From Limnoperna fortunei (lineage: Eukaryota; Mollusca; Bivalvia; Mytilida; Modiolidae), in NCBI GenBank assembly GCA_944474755.1, contig OX104112.1, positions 4,002,001 to 4,066,000 on the forward strand: DNA of 64,000 nucleotides, written 5' to 3'. Within the stretch, counting starts at the first letter, position 1. Each line of letters opens with the position of its first letter. The translations under genes were made by a program, and so were the position numbers. Of this stretch, positions 31,281-41,184 are shown one piece after another. Below the pieces are notes generated by a model, which saw only the letters and a list, made by a program, of their open reading frames with translations, was not told the origin of the DNA and made no database searches.

Positions 31281-33950
31281 CTGGAAACAAGAACGTCATA
31301 GAAGAAGGTTGTTATGCTTCCATAACAACATTCTTGTTTCTGGCGTTTTGATTGGATGACGCAGCAAGTACAGATGTGTGCGCGTGAGCTCATCTGTACC
31401 AGAAATCGGCCATTTACATAAGAATGTGATATACTTTTTTCTTAGTAATGAAAATTTTGAACTATTTACTTCTCCATGATCTTGCATTAATATTGACAGA
31501 GGACTCTTCTTAATGGCAATGCCAATTGTTTTCTCTAGCAAGACTTTTAAAAAAAATCACTGTTCAAACTAACCTTATAAAATTTTGGAAAAGGACGTCC
31601 TAAAGATGATGTGTGCAATGTTTCAAAGCAGTCCTTTCATTGGTTAAAGAGGAGAAGATTTTTTAAAATCAAGTAAAATTGATTAAAAAAATGTTCAAGG
31701 AATATACTTCCTAAACGGTTCATCAGACAATCTTGACCCTAAAGTCATTTTTGTAGCCCTCATAAAGCAGAACAATTAGGCAATGCTAACTTTTTCTCTA
31801 GTTTTAATAATTTTTAAGATTTTGAGGCAAAAATGTCAAAAATCATCAATTTTGACAATTAAAGGGCAATAGCTCCTACAAGGAGTCATCATACAACTTT
31901 GACCCAATGGAGTGTTTTGTAGAGCTTTAGATGCTGAAGAAGGAGGGTCTGTTCGGTTTTCCTGTTTCTGTTATACTTTTTGATCTATAAGCAAAAAACT
32001 GTATTTTGACCCCCCCTGTTCTATTTTTAGCCATGGTGGCCATGTTGGTTGGTCTGAGGCCATGATTTGGGCAAACTTGGTAGAGGACATTTTACTGATG
32101 ATGTGTGCAAAGTTTCAAAGCAATCCCTTCAGTGGTTTTGGAGGAGAAGATTTTTTTAGAAAAGTTAACGACGACGACGGACGCCAAGTGATGGCAATAG
32201 CTCACCTGAAATGAATTATTTCCCTACTGGGGCCCCTTATTTCTTAACCCCAATTATGAAATGATCCCAAAAGGGTAGGTGCACATCTTCATTATGTCTG
32301 TAATCAATATGCAAAATTTCAGAAAGATGTGGTGTATGGTTTTTGAGATTTAGATAATACAAAACAGGAACCCTATAGCACAACGGATGGACAGATGAAT
32401 CTGATTCCTAGACCCGCTTTCGCCTTTGGCGCAATTTAAATCATTTCAAGGTCTCTAATTTATTTCGTTTATTTTTTTTTATTTCTATAATATGCAATCG
32501 TCTTTTATCTTAAACCATTGTTACCATTGTGTCGATTAAAAATATGCAGTGAGGCAGTGAATGCCTTGCAAATTTCCTTCTTCTGAATTTTGGTCATCTT
32601 TTCAAACAGTTAATATAAGTAACCATTTTCCTTACATGTGGCAAAACATATCATAGTCCTTTAAAAAGTTCAAATGTTAAGACAAGACAAAAGATATTAA
32701 TAGAGCTAAAACAAACCTTAAAATGGTTAATCCAGGCCAGAAATCAGCTTTTGCTGGTCGCAGCAATCCCCACCATCTTTCATTGCGCTGTAAAATATAC
32801 AAATATTTTACCGGTGAATGCTACAACCTTTTAATGCCTAAGTATCTTATAAGTTAAAATTTTAGAGTTTTAGAGTTACGGGGTAGAATCAGGATCATAT
32901 ATAATACAGTTTTTATGAGTTACAGGGTAGAATCTCATAAAAACCTATATAAGACAGTTTTGAAAGGCTACAGGGTAAAATTAGGAATATATACTAGTAC
33001 AAGACAGTATATTTCAATAGTTACGGGCAAGTATCAGAAACATATGTAAATGTATTTTAATACCAGAATAAAGCCAAAAAATTTATTTTACCTAATAAAT
33101 CATGCTTAATATTGTGTCTGAAAAAGTCCTCTTTTGGGGATAATTCAGGAAAAATGGGGCTTGGACATGGTCTTTTTGTGGGAAAATAATAAAAAAATAC
33201 TCAAGTTTGGGGAAGAATTAGTACCAAGAAAGAAAATAATGAAACCTTTTCATGCATATTGCAAATTTTATTAAAGATATTTAAATATAGAACGATACGT
33301 AATTGTAAATTATTTGCAAAATGAAATCTTTCTTTTATTCTTTATAACATATTCATTAGCAAAGAGATACTAAAGGATAAAAAAATTCTTCGCCGAAAAA
33401 TCAGGATACAGCCACTGTTTTCTGGCAACTACATATCAAAGGATCTTAATATTTGGTATGTAGCTTCATCTCATGGTACTTTATGGTCATGATGGTGTTA
33501 AGCGATTTTATACCTGAAACATTTCTAATCCCTGTTAACCAAATATTTTTTGTATGATGCAAGCAACATACATCTTCATGGAAGTCCGCCATTTTAGTTT
33601 AATTTTTGGAGTGGTTTATAACAAGGAATCTTACTGCCTTCTGTTTCTGTTCAAGGACAGCTTTGTTTTGTGCTTATCAAAAATTGGTACATGCAAAAAG
33701 ATTATGATACACAAATCCGTGAAAATAAGCAACTTCATTTTGAAAATCAAACATTTGGAGTTATTGTAATCAATCTGTAGTATAATTTCAATACATTAAT
33801 AATGAATGTGATTATTTATCATTATGAAATTTTTGCACCAATGGGGTCTCAGCATTACCTGGTTCAAAACAGAGGGACCAAAATTGAAGGATGCACCATC
33901 ATGACAAGCCTCTTGCATTCTTGATATGATACCATTTTCAGTGCCAGGAT
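31184..33950 (-). CDS. Integrase-core (DDE) domain protein, last three exons
   Basis: Three minus-strand exons, 33950-33859, 32787-32717 and 31280-31184, join with matching phases and standard GT-AG sites (donors GTAATG and GTTTGT; acceptors GAGCAG, TTTTACAG and TTTCCAG). The first two encode DPGTENGIISRMQEACHDG, then NFGPSVLNQRNERWWGLLRP and AKADFWPGL. The D-x-G-T-E-N and N-Q-R-x-E-x-WW motifs are those of the retroviral-type integrase-core proteins that are widespread as cellular or transposon-derived genes in fish, cnidarians and molluscs; the D and the E are the second and third catalytic residues. The last exon ends VGLRKK then TAG. The upstream exons with the first catalytic D (the DGYSR-type segment) were not found before the pearl-like element at 34.2 kb, so the gene is 5' incomplete here or truncated. 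Whether it is active or domesticated is unknown. Confidence 0.65.
31570..32215. mobile_element. Degenerate pearl-like repeat in the integrase-gene intron
   Basis: Two related segments (GATGATGTGTGCAATGTTTC at about 31606 and GATGATGTGTGCAAAGTTTC at about 32098) each lead to GAGGAGAAGATTTTTT. The end reads GTTAACGACGACGACGGACG then GCAATAGCTCACCTGAAA, the same 3' signature as the element ending at 35465. Copies are diverged. Confidence 0.65.
32717..32787 (-). CDS. Integrase-like gene, exon with RNERWW motif
   Basis: TTTTACAG precedes CGCAATGAAAGATGG. The exon encodes RNERWWGLLRPAKADFWPGL and TIL, leaving two bases (AG) before a GTTTGT donor. The glutamate of NERWW is the presumed third catalytic residue. 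Family members usually carry I where this protein has N (NQRIE). Confidence 0.7.
32865..33045. repeat. Degenerate 60-bp tandem repeat, 3-4 copies
   Basis: GTTACGGGGTAGAATC, GTTACAGGGTAGAATC, CTACAGGGTAAAATT and GTTACGGGCAAGTATC recur about every 60 bp within the intron between the two integrase-core exons. Confidence 0.7.
33859..33950 (-). CDS. Integrase-like gene, exon with DxGTEN motif
   Basis: Reading from 33950 down, two bases complete a codon and then 30 codons give PGTENGIISRMQEACHDG and on to FGPSVLNQ, ending in phase 0 at a GTAATG donor. The sequence just upstream would read IRAD in the same frame, so the acceptor may be the earlier GAG, three bases further out. Confidence 0.65.
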
Positions 33951-34202
33951 CTGCTCGAATATAAATACAAAATAAAAGAATATATAAATCTCGACATCCT
34001 TTATTTAAATTTTGCAGAAAGTTATTGAAATTTATACTCCATTAAATGAGAAACATAATTTAATCACACCCAGTTGTTTGTGAAAGGTTAGTTACAGAAC
34101 TTTTCAATGTGTTGATCTGTGTCTTAAAAGCTGTTCAATTATACAAGTAACTGCATCCAAATGTAGAATGACACACTAATTAAACTAAACAACTAAACAA
34201 AA

Positions 34203-35466
34203 CCAGAGGCTCTTAAGAGCCTGTATCGCTCACCTGATTTTATAGGCAATGAAGATGGCATTTCCCTGATGTTAAACTAAGTCCTGTAATTTTCAATAAA
34301 CTTTAAATAGGACCATCCAAACAATATTACTAGAAAGCTTTGTTTCATTGGTTAACCGGTTGTATAGAGAAGATTTTTTTTATTTGCCCATAGGGTCCTA
34401 TGTTAAACTAAGTCCTGCGCCGTGGTGGCCATTTTGAATTTCCAATTGCCATAAAAAACATAAACTTTATAAAGGACCATCCAAACAATATTGCTAGTAA
34501 GTTTTTGTTTCCATTGATTAACCTGTTTCAGAGAAGAAGCCTTTAAAAACTTTTTCCCATAGGGTCCTCTGTTAAACTAAGTCCTGCGGTAGCGGCCATT
34601 TTGAATTTCCAATTGCCATAAAAAACATAAACTTTATAGAGGACCATCCAAACAATATTGCTAGAAAGTTTTGTTTTGATTGGTTAAACGGTTTCAGAGA
34701 AGAAGCCTTTTTAAACTTTTTTCTCATAGGGTCGAATGTCAAACCAAGTCCTGCGGTGGCGGCCATTTGGAATTTCCGATTGGGATAAAAAACATTTACT
34801 TTATAGAGGACCATCCAAACAATATTGCTAGTAAGTTTTGTTTCCATTGGTTGACCGGTTTCAGAAAAGAAGCCTTTCAAACTTTTTCCCATAGGGTCCT
34901 ATGTTAAATTAAGTCCTGCGGTGGCAGCCATTTTGAATTTCCAATTGCCATAAAAAACACAAACTTTATAGAGGACCATCCAAACAATATTGCTAGTAAG
35001 TTTTTGTTTCCATTGATTAACCGGTTTCAGAGAAGAAGCCTTTTAAAACTTTTTCCCATAGGGTTCTATGTTAAACTAAGTCCTGCGGTGGCGGCCATTT
35101 TGAATTTCCAATTCCCATCAAAAACACAAACTTTATAGAGGACCATCCAAACAATATTGCTAGTAAGTTTTGTTTTGATTGGTTAAACGGTTTCAGAGAA
35201 GAAGCCCTTTTAAACTTTTTTCCCATAGGGTCCTATGTTAAACTAAGTCTTGAGGTGGCGGCCATATTGGTTTACCAATCAAAATAAAAAACACAAACTT
35301 TGTAAAGATCCATCCAATGAACATTATGGCCAAGTTTGGTTTCAATTGGCCAAGTGGTTTCAGAGAAGAAGATTAAAATGTAAAAAGTTAACAGACGCCG
35401 ACGACGAAGACGGACGCAAAGTGATAACAATAGCTCACATGACCCTTTGGGTCAGGTGAGCTAAAA
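34203..35466. mobile_element. Pearl-like element with 167-bp tandem core
   Basis: It starts GAGGCTCTTAAGAGCCTGTA followed by TCGCTCACCTGA and ends with AGCTCACATGACCCTTTGGG then TCAGGTGAGCTAAAA, giving an inverted CTCACCTGA/TCAGGTGAG pair at the two ends. Between them lie about six units of 165-169 bp, marked by CCCATAGGGTCCTATGTTAA at 34387, 34556, 34723, 34888, 35055 and 35222; each unit contains GGCGGCCATTTTGAATTTCC and GAGGACCATCCAAACAATAT. Near the 3' end a short ACGCCGACGACGAAGACGGA stretch resembles the microsatellite tail known from bivalve pearl elements. No protein is encoded; open frames are by-products of the core repeat. Confidence 0.82.
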
Positions 35467-35679
35467 ATGTAAAGACACAGGTGTCATGATAATACAAAAT
35501 GTTTGTACATGGCACATTGCTGCTGTAGCTTTGTTATTTATTTTTAATGCCAATGTTAGCTTTGTATTTATATCTGTTATGTATGCTAATCATTTAACAC
35601 AAACATAAGAAAAATATTAATACTATCTCATTTATTAGATGTACATGTATTAAATTTGACAGGCAGGACTACCTGTTAG

Positions 35680-36692
35680 CCTTGAGTCGAATCGCTCTGG
35701 TCGTTTCGCACCTATAACATGTATAAAGTGAGACGTTTCGCCCTGGATCTTTTCGCCCCTCTAAACAAAAACAATGTGTATCTCGTATTTTGTGTATTAG
35801 AGCTGGATGAACTTTAATTAATAAATAAAAATTATAGCAATTATAATCTCAGTTCATAATTATTTCATTTGTTAATTACTTCATCAAAATAATTCAATTA
35901 ATTTATTAATCAGTGTCAAATACCAATTATCATATTTAATGTGATGATTAAAAGAAATTAATTTTGTTATGATTAAATAAAATTCAATCAAATGAAGAAA
36001 CACCTTTGATCTAGAGCTTTACAGCTTGTGCCACCGTGTCATTTAATTAAAAGTTCAAAGTAATTTGTGAAATGTTTGATTAGTGAAAACATAACCTGTA
36101 AAACTCATCAAAATATATAAAATATGAGCCACACTAGTGGCAATAATTTCACCAAATTCTGCAATTATCCTTCATTCGGCAATGTAAACATAGAACCCAA
36201 GGCAAAGTTACTTTTAAAATATCTTGCATGTACTGCTCTAACCAAATGACTCCTAAATAATAAAATACAACTAGAACTACCCAGTTTCTACAGACTTTTG
36301 GTTCCATCTACACCATTGATGCTCAGGAGTGACAATAACTCTGTGCTGTATTAGTGGGCTTTTTATGCTAAAATTTGCTTTGTATGCTTTGTTGTTGTTT
36401 TGTGTTAAAATAAATTTATATATTTAAAATTTCTTTTTTTTTCTGTACATCTATAATATGTCACAGAGTAAAAACATACACTTCAACAAAAAAAGTAAAT
36501 TATTACAGAAACCATAGCAACAAACATGTAATAGACAATGATCTATCATTATATATCCTATACAAAGTACAGGCAAAACAACACAGGGCTAACTGGAATT
36601 GGGGCAAAACGACTCAGAGGCGAACGGTATTCTGGGCAAATAAAACGACCCAGAGGCGAATGGGATTAGGGGCGAAACGATCATAATTCCTC
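35680..36692. mobile_element. TIR element, TCGTTTCGCCC family, copy 1
   Basis: The left end has GAGTCGAATCGCTCTGGTCG, TTTCGCACC, GAGACGTTTCGCCCTGGATC and TTTTCGCCCCT (35695-35762). The right end (36597-36690) carries the same motifs inverted: TTGGGGCAAAACGACTCAGA, GGCGAACGG, AAACGACCCAGAGGCGAATG and GGGGCGAAACGATC. The 850-bp interior is AT-rich and without coding sequence. Ends are defined only approximately because the terminal repeats are themselves arrays of a short motif. Confidence 0.75.
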
Positions 36693-37100
36693 CAACTGGA
36701 TATTTCGTAAAATGACTGGCATTTTTTTATTTCTTAAGATACATTACAAATTTAAACTGTTTCTATTTCTGTTTCTGTTTGGGTTACGTTGTAGTATCCA
36801 ATACTGGCTTTTATACAACGGGAGAGAGCGCCGGAGGTATTACTGGCGATGGTTCCCTAGGGGCGGTCTTAAATGCCTCTACGGAACTGGCATGCACTAT
36901 GTTGTCTGGTAGTTGGTTCCAGCGTATGGTGGTGTCGACAAAGAAGGAGTGCTGGTACTGTGATGTCTTGTTTTATTAATGGTTTCTACATAATAAATAG
37001 TTTTTTCACACAAAGAGTGGTTTTGAAAAATTCATGTTCCATTCCTAGTTTTCGGTCATTCGTGCACAGGAACTTGTTTCAGAATTTTTTTTTTCTGAAA
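36693..37100. other. Open but unassigned stretch
   Basis: Overlapping plus frames at 36712-37115 read SGSWFQRMVVSTKKECWYCD in one frame. I recall similar short segments as parts of interspersed repeats, but cannot name a family. A perfect hairpin, ACTTGTTTCAGAA / TTCTGAAACAAGT around a T-rich loop, sits at about 37073-37107. Confidence 0.35.
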
Positions 37101-37833
37101 CAAGTGCCGGAATAAAAGTACGCTTACATATTCGTGTACCCGGTGCGGAATTATTTACTTTTGCGTTATGATCGACTTTTTTGTTTCCTCTGATATTTAA
37201 TTTCGACCCAAATGATATAAGGATCAAATTCCTGTGCCTAATCACAGGAGCTTGTAAAAATAGATTTACTTGCACTTTCGATATAAATTTGATACTGGCC
37301 ATGGGTCGAGTTTGTGCTCCCACACTAACACTTTCATCGCCGAAATTCGAGTGTACCAATTGAACGAGTTCCCGGCAGTCTATTTATCGGTGTCCAACCA
37401 AATGACCAGCAAAAAATTTCGATACAGTTCAATGATTGATTGATGTGCGCCTGATCAGTTGATCCTTTTGTCGTATGAATTTACCGGACAACTTAATCAA
37501 CTTCCCCTGTAAAGTTTTACTGAATATATCGTTTTTCATTATTATTCCCCCTTAATTCTATTCGCACATTTTGATTGGTCACAACAGCGTCTAAAAAAAT
37601 ATCTAAGCCGGTGTCATACAAAATTAGGACCGGTATCAGCTGTTTATCTATCAGTCATGTCAATTAAAATAAAAGGTCATTAAAAATACCAAGATGAATA
37701 AAGCTAACCAAGACTCATCAGTGGCACAAACAATATTTGAATTTAAATGAAAATAATGTTATAGAGCTTTTGTCACCAGAATTCTAAAACTTTATACAAA
37801 ACTGTAGCAAAATACACCTTGAAAATAAAAAAT

Positions 37834-37986
37834 ATGACAAAATCCGACCTTCGGTGGGAAATCTGACAATCCTTATAAATTAGGATTGGAGTCTGCCTGC
37901 AGAGAGACTCGAACCCGCAACCTCCGTGTTGACAGAACACGTGATCAATAGTAGACAAACTACCTTAACCACTCGGCCACCAATTA
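37834..37986 (-). mobile_element. SINE 5' part, minus strand
   Basis: GGTGGCCGAGTGGTTAAGGT (box A region) appears inverted at 37961-37984, GCGGGTTCGAGTCTCTCTGC (box B region) at 37896-37917, and the start of the body (GGATTGTCAGATTTCCCACC inverted) at about 37846-37876. The 3' body and tail are missing. Confidence 0.82.
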
Positions 37987-38221
37987 ATAGGCCGACCCCA
38001 TGTTTACATTTGAAACCGACAAATTTGGCTTATGTAATTTGAAATTTAACAGGCTTTGTTTACACAGAGAAAGCAGGTCGTTACATTAGAATTTAATTTC
38101 TTGCATGCTACATTTCTTTACTATACATTTTTTTTAAATTAACGTATATATCTTGATAGCCGGCTACTATAATGTTCGGAGTGGCTAAATATCATACACT
38201 ATTCGTCCGGCCGTTAGATTT

Positions 38222-38407
38222 GTGCATGTCCCGAGCATCCCACAGCAGCAGCAGCAACAAGTTCATATCGGAGATACATTTTCTTCATATAAAGAATTAC
38301 AATTAAGAATCCGTCAATTTGAAATTAGCAAAAAATGTAGAATTTTACAAAAGAGATTCCCACACGATATTGTCAGCAAGAGAAGGGACATTAAATTTAC
38401 ATCTTAA
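38222..38407 (+). CDS. Possible N-terminal exon of a MULE/SWIM-type protein
   Basis: After a CAG repeat, the frame encodes VHIGDTFSSYKELQLRIRQF followed by ISKKCRILQKRF and stops 61 codons from the ATG. The G-D-x-F-x-S-Y-x-E-L-x-x-x-h opening resembles the N-terminal region of SWIM-zinc-finger/MULE-transposase-derived proteins in invertebrates, which begin with a short FAR1-like fold. No continuation was found downstream, so it would be a fragment or a first exon. A CCACAG acceptor lies within the CAG run. Similarity is from memory and weak. Confidence 0.3.
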   Translation: MHVPSIPQQQQQQVHIGDTFSSYKELQLRIRQFEISKKCRILQKRFPHDIVSKRRDIKFTS

Positions 38408-38519
38408 AGATCCTAACCAATAAAGCTTGAATTCATCGAAACTGCCATGTATAGAGCATGATAAAATAAGCTCAACGGACAAATAAACCAAAAGTTAATA
38501 TTTAGATTATATATAGCCT

Positions 38520-38640
38520 AGGGACTATTCTTCGTCTATCCGGAGAAATAGCCAGACGAAGTGTCATAGCTATTTTTCCGGCTAGCTGAACGAACAGTCT
38601 CAAAGCGATTTCTCCCGCTAGCCGGAGAAATAGCTATCAG
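38520..38640. repeat. Short inverted repeat cluster
   Basis: CTATTTTTCCGGCTAGC (about 38570) and GCTAGCCGGAGAAATAG (about 38616) are inverted copies, and TCCGGAGAAATAGCCAGACG occurs just before them. This could be a small fold-back element. Confidence 0.5.
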
Positions 38641-38979
38641 ACTTACAGCAACTGACTATAATGTTTTGTTAAAAATGAAAACATACATGTAGGCATTTGT
38701 AGCGATTTTTCAACAGTACGTATCATAAAAAATCGTTAATCGTTTTCTTTTCGTTTAACCTCACTAATAATTCATCCAGATCTATTTCCGTTCTTTGTCA
38801 TAAAATCTCGATGTTTTTCATTTTATTTGTATGTAATAATATCAAGATCTCTGGTGAATTAAGAACTACAGTACGAGACAACAAGACATACACGTTGATT
38901 ATTTCTTATTCTGTAATATATTTAGTTATTCATAAATATATCAAGACAAAACATATTTACACACACATAGACACATATA

Positions 38980-39640
38980 TACTCACTAAAAAAAACGCAA
39001 CATCGGATAAATTTTTTCAAATCCCTTTTTTTGCAGACAAATAACCTATAAATATTCAAATAAATACAACATCAGTTACACCTTAATTAGAGGTTTCCAG
39101 GTGAAAGCATTTAATTCATCAACCCGTGAACGACTGTGGTTGAAATCTTTAACACATTAAGAATTACGCATTGCTTAAAACAGGGTGGACTTTCACGTGC
39201 AAATCATGGGTATTTTTTTTTAACTCAGACAATCGGTATAAAACCCGGCTATATCTTTTCTGGACTGCATTAATAAAATTTCATTCTGACGAGGGGACGC
39301 TATGCCAAGGTTAAATGCAGCTACCCGAAATATCGCTATCGGTCGAATCGAGGCCGAGGAATCATAGAACGTACAATGTTCATTGTAGCTCAATTTCATG
39401 CTTTGGAGCTAGACGCTACCAGCAGCTTGGTACTACGACAGACCAACTATGTTCAGGGCGTCCGCGTGTTACAAGACGGGCGAAGGATCGTTAATTAGAT
39501 TATTCCATCTACGAAAAGGACTATTGCTGCAACAGAAACAGCTGTAGAGCAGGTACTTCAGTATGAGTAGCAAAGGATACCGCGTGTTCGTACTCAACGT
39601 TAAATTTATTGACAGTATGCGAAAAAAATGTTATATTCCT
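38980..39640 (+). pseudogene. Decayed Tc1-like transposase, N-terminal part
   Basis: The ATG at 39302 opens MPRLNAATRNIAIGRIEAE, the typical start of Tc1-type transposases with a paired-like helix-turn-helix; a stop follows two codons later. About 95 bp further on another frame reads SGRPRVTRRAKDR (39451-39489), the GRPR linker between the two DNA-binding helices. A third frame reads AATETAVEQ, matching the second helix-turn-helix. Stops and frameshifts intervene and the DDE catalytic region is not seen before 40 kb, so this is a dead 5' fragment. ACTCACTAAAAAAAACGCAA at about 38980 may be the left terminal repeat, as Tc1 ends often carry such a CACT-A-run-CGCA motif. Confidence 0.72.
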
Positions 39641-40366
39641 TGGTAAAAGAACTCATGAACAAGAAGTGTGCAAAACAGCAGTAGAAAGTAGACTTTTATT
39701 ATTAACAACGTGATCATGGGAACTTTGTTAAATGTGTCCATATCTGGTACCAATATTGAATATTTTATCAGCACAAAATGATTACTTGGACAATATGATG
39801 ATCAGTCTGAAAAAAAACAAATTAAATCTGTCTTACGAACGTTTGTGTTATGCGTTTTTCCGTCAGATATAATATCAGCGACGGATCCAGATGGCGACGG
39901 GGATATTAGCCCCACCCCCCCCCCCCCTTAACAATGAAAAGAAAGAGAAACTGAGCGAAAAAACGAGGAAAGACAGAGAACAGAAAGGGCAAGCGAGAGT
40001 GTGTTAAAAATATTAAAATTTGTAGTCCTCAGCACCCTCTCAATTGCTTATATCCCACCAGCTTATGGACGATTCGCCCCCTACCCCACCCGGGCGCTGC
40101 GGTCACCAGACCTCTTTCCCCAATTTCGCCTTCATAGCCCGATTTTCTGGAAATGCACTTGAATATAAGTTATTAGTAAGATAATGGGGCCTCACCATAT
40201 TGAAATAATATGTATGCCTAACAAGGCGAAGGTTATGGGGTCCGCATTCGGCCCAAGTGGGTCCACTTGGAGACAGAGACACAAGGCCTGGAATTGACTT
40301 TATGAACATGATGAATGCCAGCTCTACGACGACGGGTGTGTTACAAAATTAACAAGCAGTATCCCC
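39641..40366. other. Non-coding, includes a C-rich run
   Basis: A poly-C tract sits at about 39913-39928 next to GCGACGGATCCAGATGGCGA. The minus frame at 40103-40309 has no recognisable domain. Confidence 0.4.
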
Positions 40367-40562
40367 CTATTCTGTACTCTCGTTATGTAAGAGTTCGTGT
40401 TCTTGGGTTTTTTTGCTGCGTCTAGTGTTGTGTTTCTCGAATGAATTTGTTGAACTTGACATCGAGACTTGATTAGGCTTTGTATTTCTTCGCATCTGTT
40501 CAAGTTCAAGTAGGAAATACATTCTTTCATTGGTTAAACTCTGCCAAATATTATCTATATTT
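40367..40562 (-). CDS. Possible terminal exon of an unknown minus-strand gene
   Basis: A good acceptor (GACTGTTTGTTTTACTACAG, reading on the minus strand) is followed by a frame encoding NIDNIWQSLTNERMYFLLEL, then EQMRRNTKPNQ, a serine stretch, TRRSKKTQEHELLHN and a stop. Composition (charged, amphipathic start, low cysteine) looks coding and unlike the surrounding repeats. No family is recognised and no partner exon was found upstream, so this is tentative. Confidence 0.3.
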
Positions 40563-40770
40563 CTGTAGTAAAACAAACAGTCGGGCTTTTTTCATTTTTA
40601 ATTTATTATTATATTATTATTTTTATTGGTTTTTTCTTCTTATTTTAACAGCTAATTAAATGAATGGTATAAACACCGCGGCTGTAAATCTGAAGTACGT
40701 ACAATCTAGTACTCGTGTCAACATTATACAGTGTATGCATGCTGCAACAAGACATGAAATGTCGGTTAAA

Positions 40771-40890
40771 CAATGGGACCAACCTTTTCCTTATTATTGG
40801 GGTTGGTCGTGCTATGGGACCAACCTTTTCCTTATTGTTGTGGGTGACGTACAATGGGACCAACCTTTTCCTTATTATTGGGGGTGACCA
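40771..40890. repeat. 41-bp minisatellite, 3 copies
   Basis: ATGGGACCAACCTTTTCCTT follows a variable 20-bp spacer at 40773, 40814 and 40854. It lies close to an AT-rich run. Confidence 0.9.
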
Positions 40891-41184
40891 TAATTATTTC
40901 TGTAAACCGTTTTTCTTTTCTAGCTCATTAAATTCGCTGCATCAAAACCCCAATATGTAATCTAATATTATCCTAGAAAACAATGCAGTCATCGTAAGAC
41001 CGACGAAAAATATATCCAAAAGCAATATAACGGCCCCATCTTCTACACCCTAAAATGAAAATGTTAAATAGCATAACTAAAACAAAAGAAAATGACACGG
41101 ACCAATTATATTTCAGTATGCTAATAGTTTACTTTGGCACAATCTCTATGGGGTCGTCAATTCTAGGACTTCTGTCAAGCACAC

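Noticed and set aside
34572..34907. Overlapping frames on both strands of about 75-106 codons
   Set aside because: They follow the 167-bp core of the pearl-like element; the same peptide recurs each unit with frame changes.
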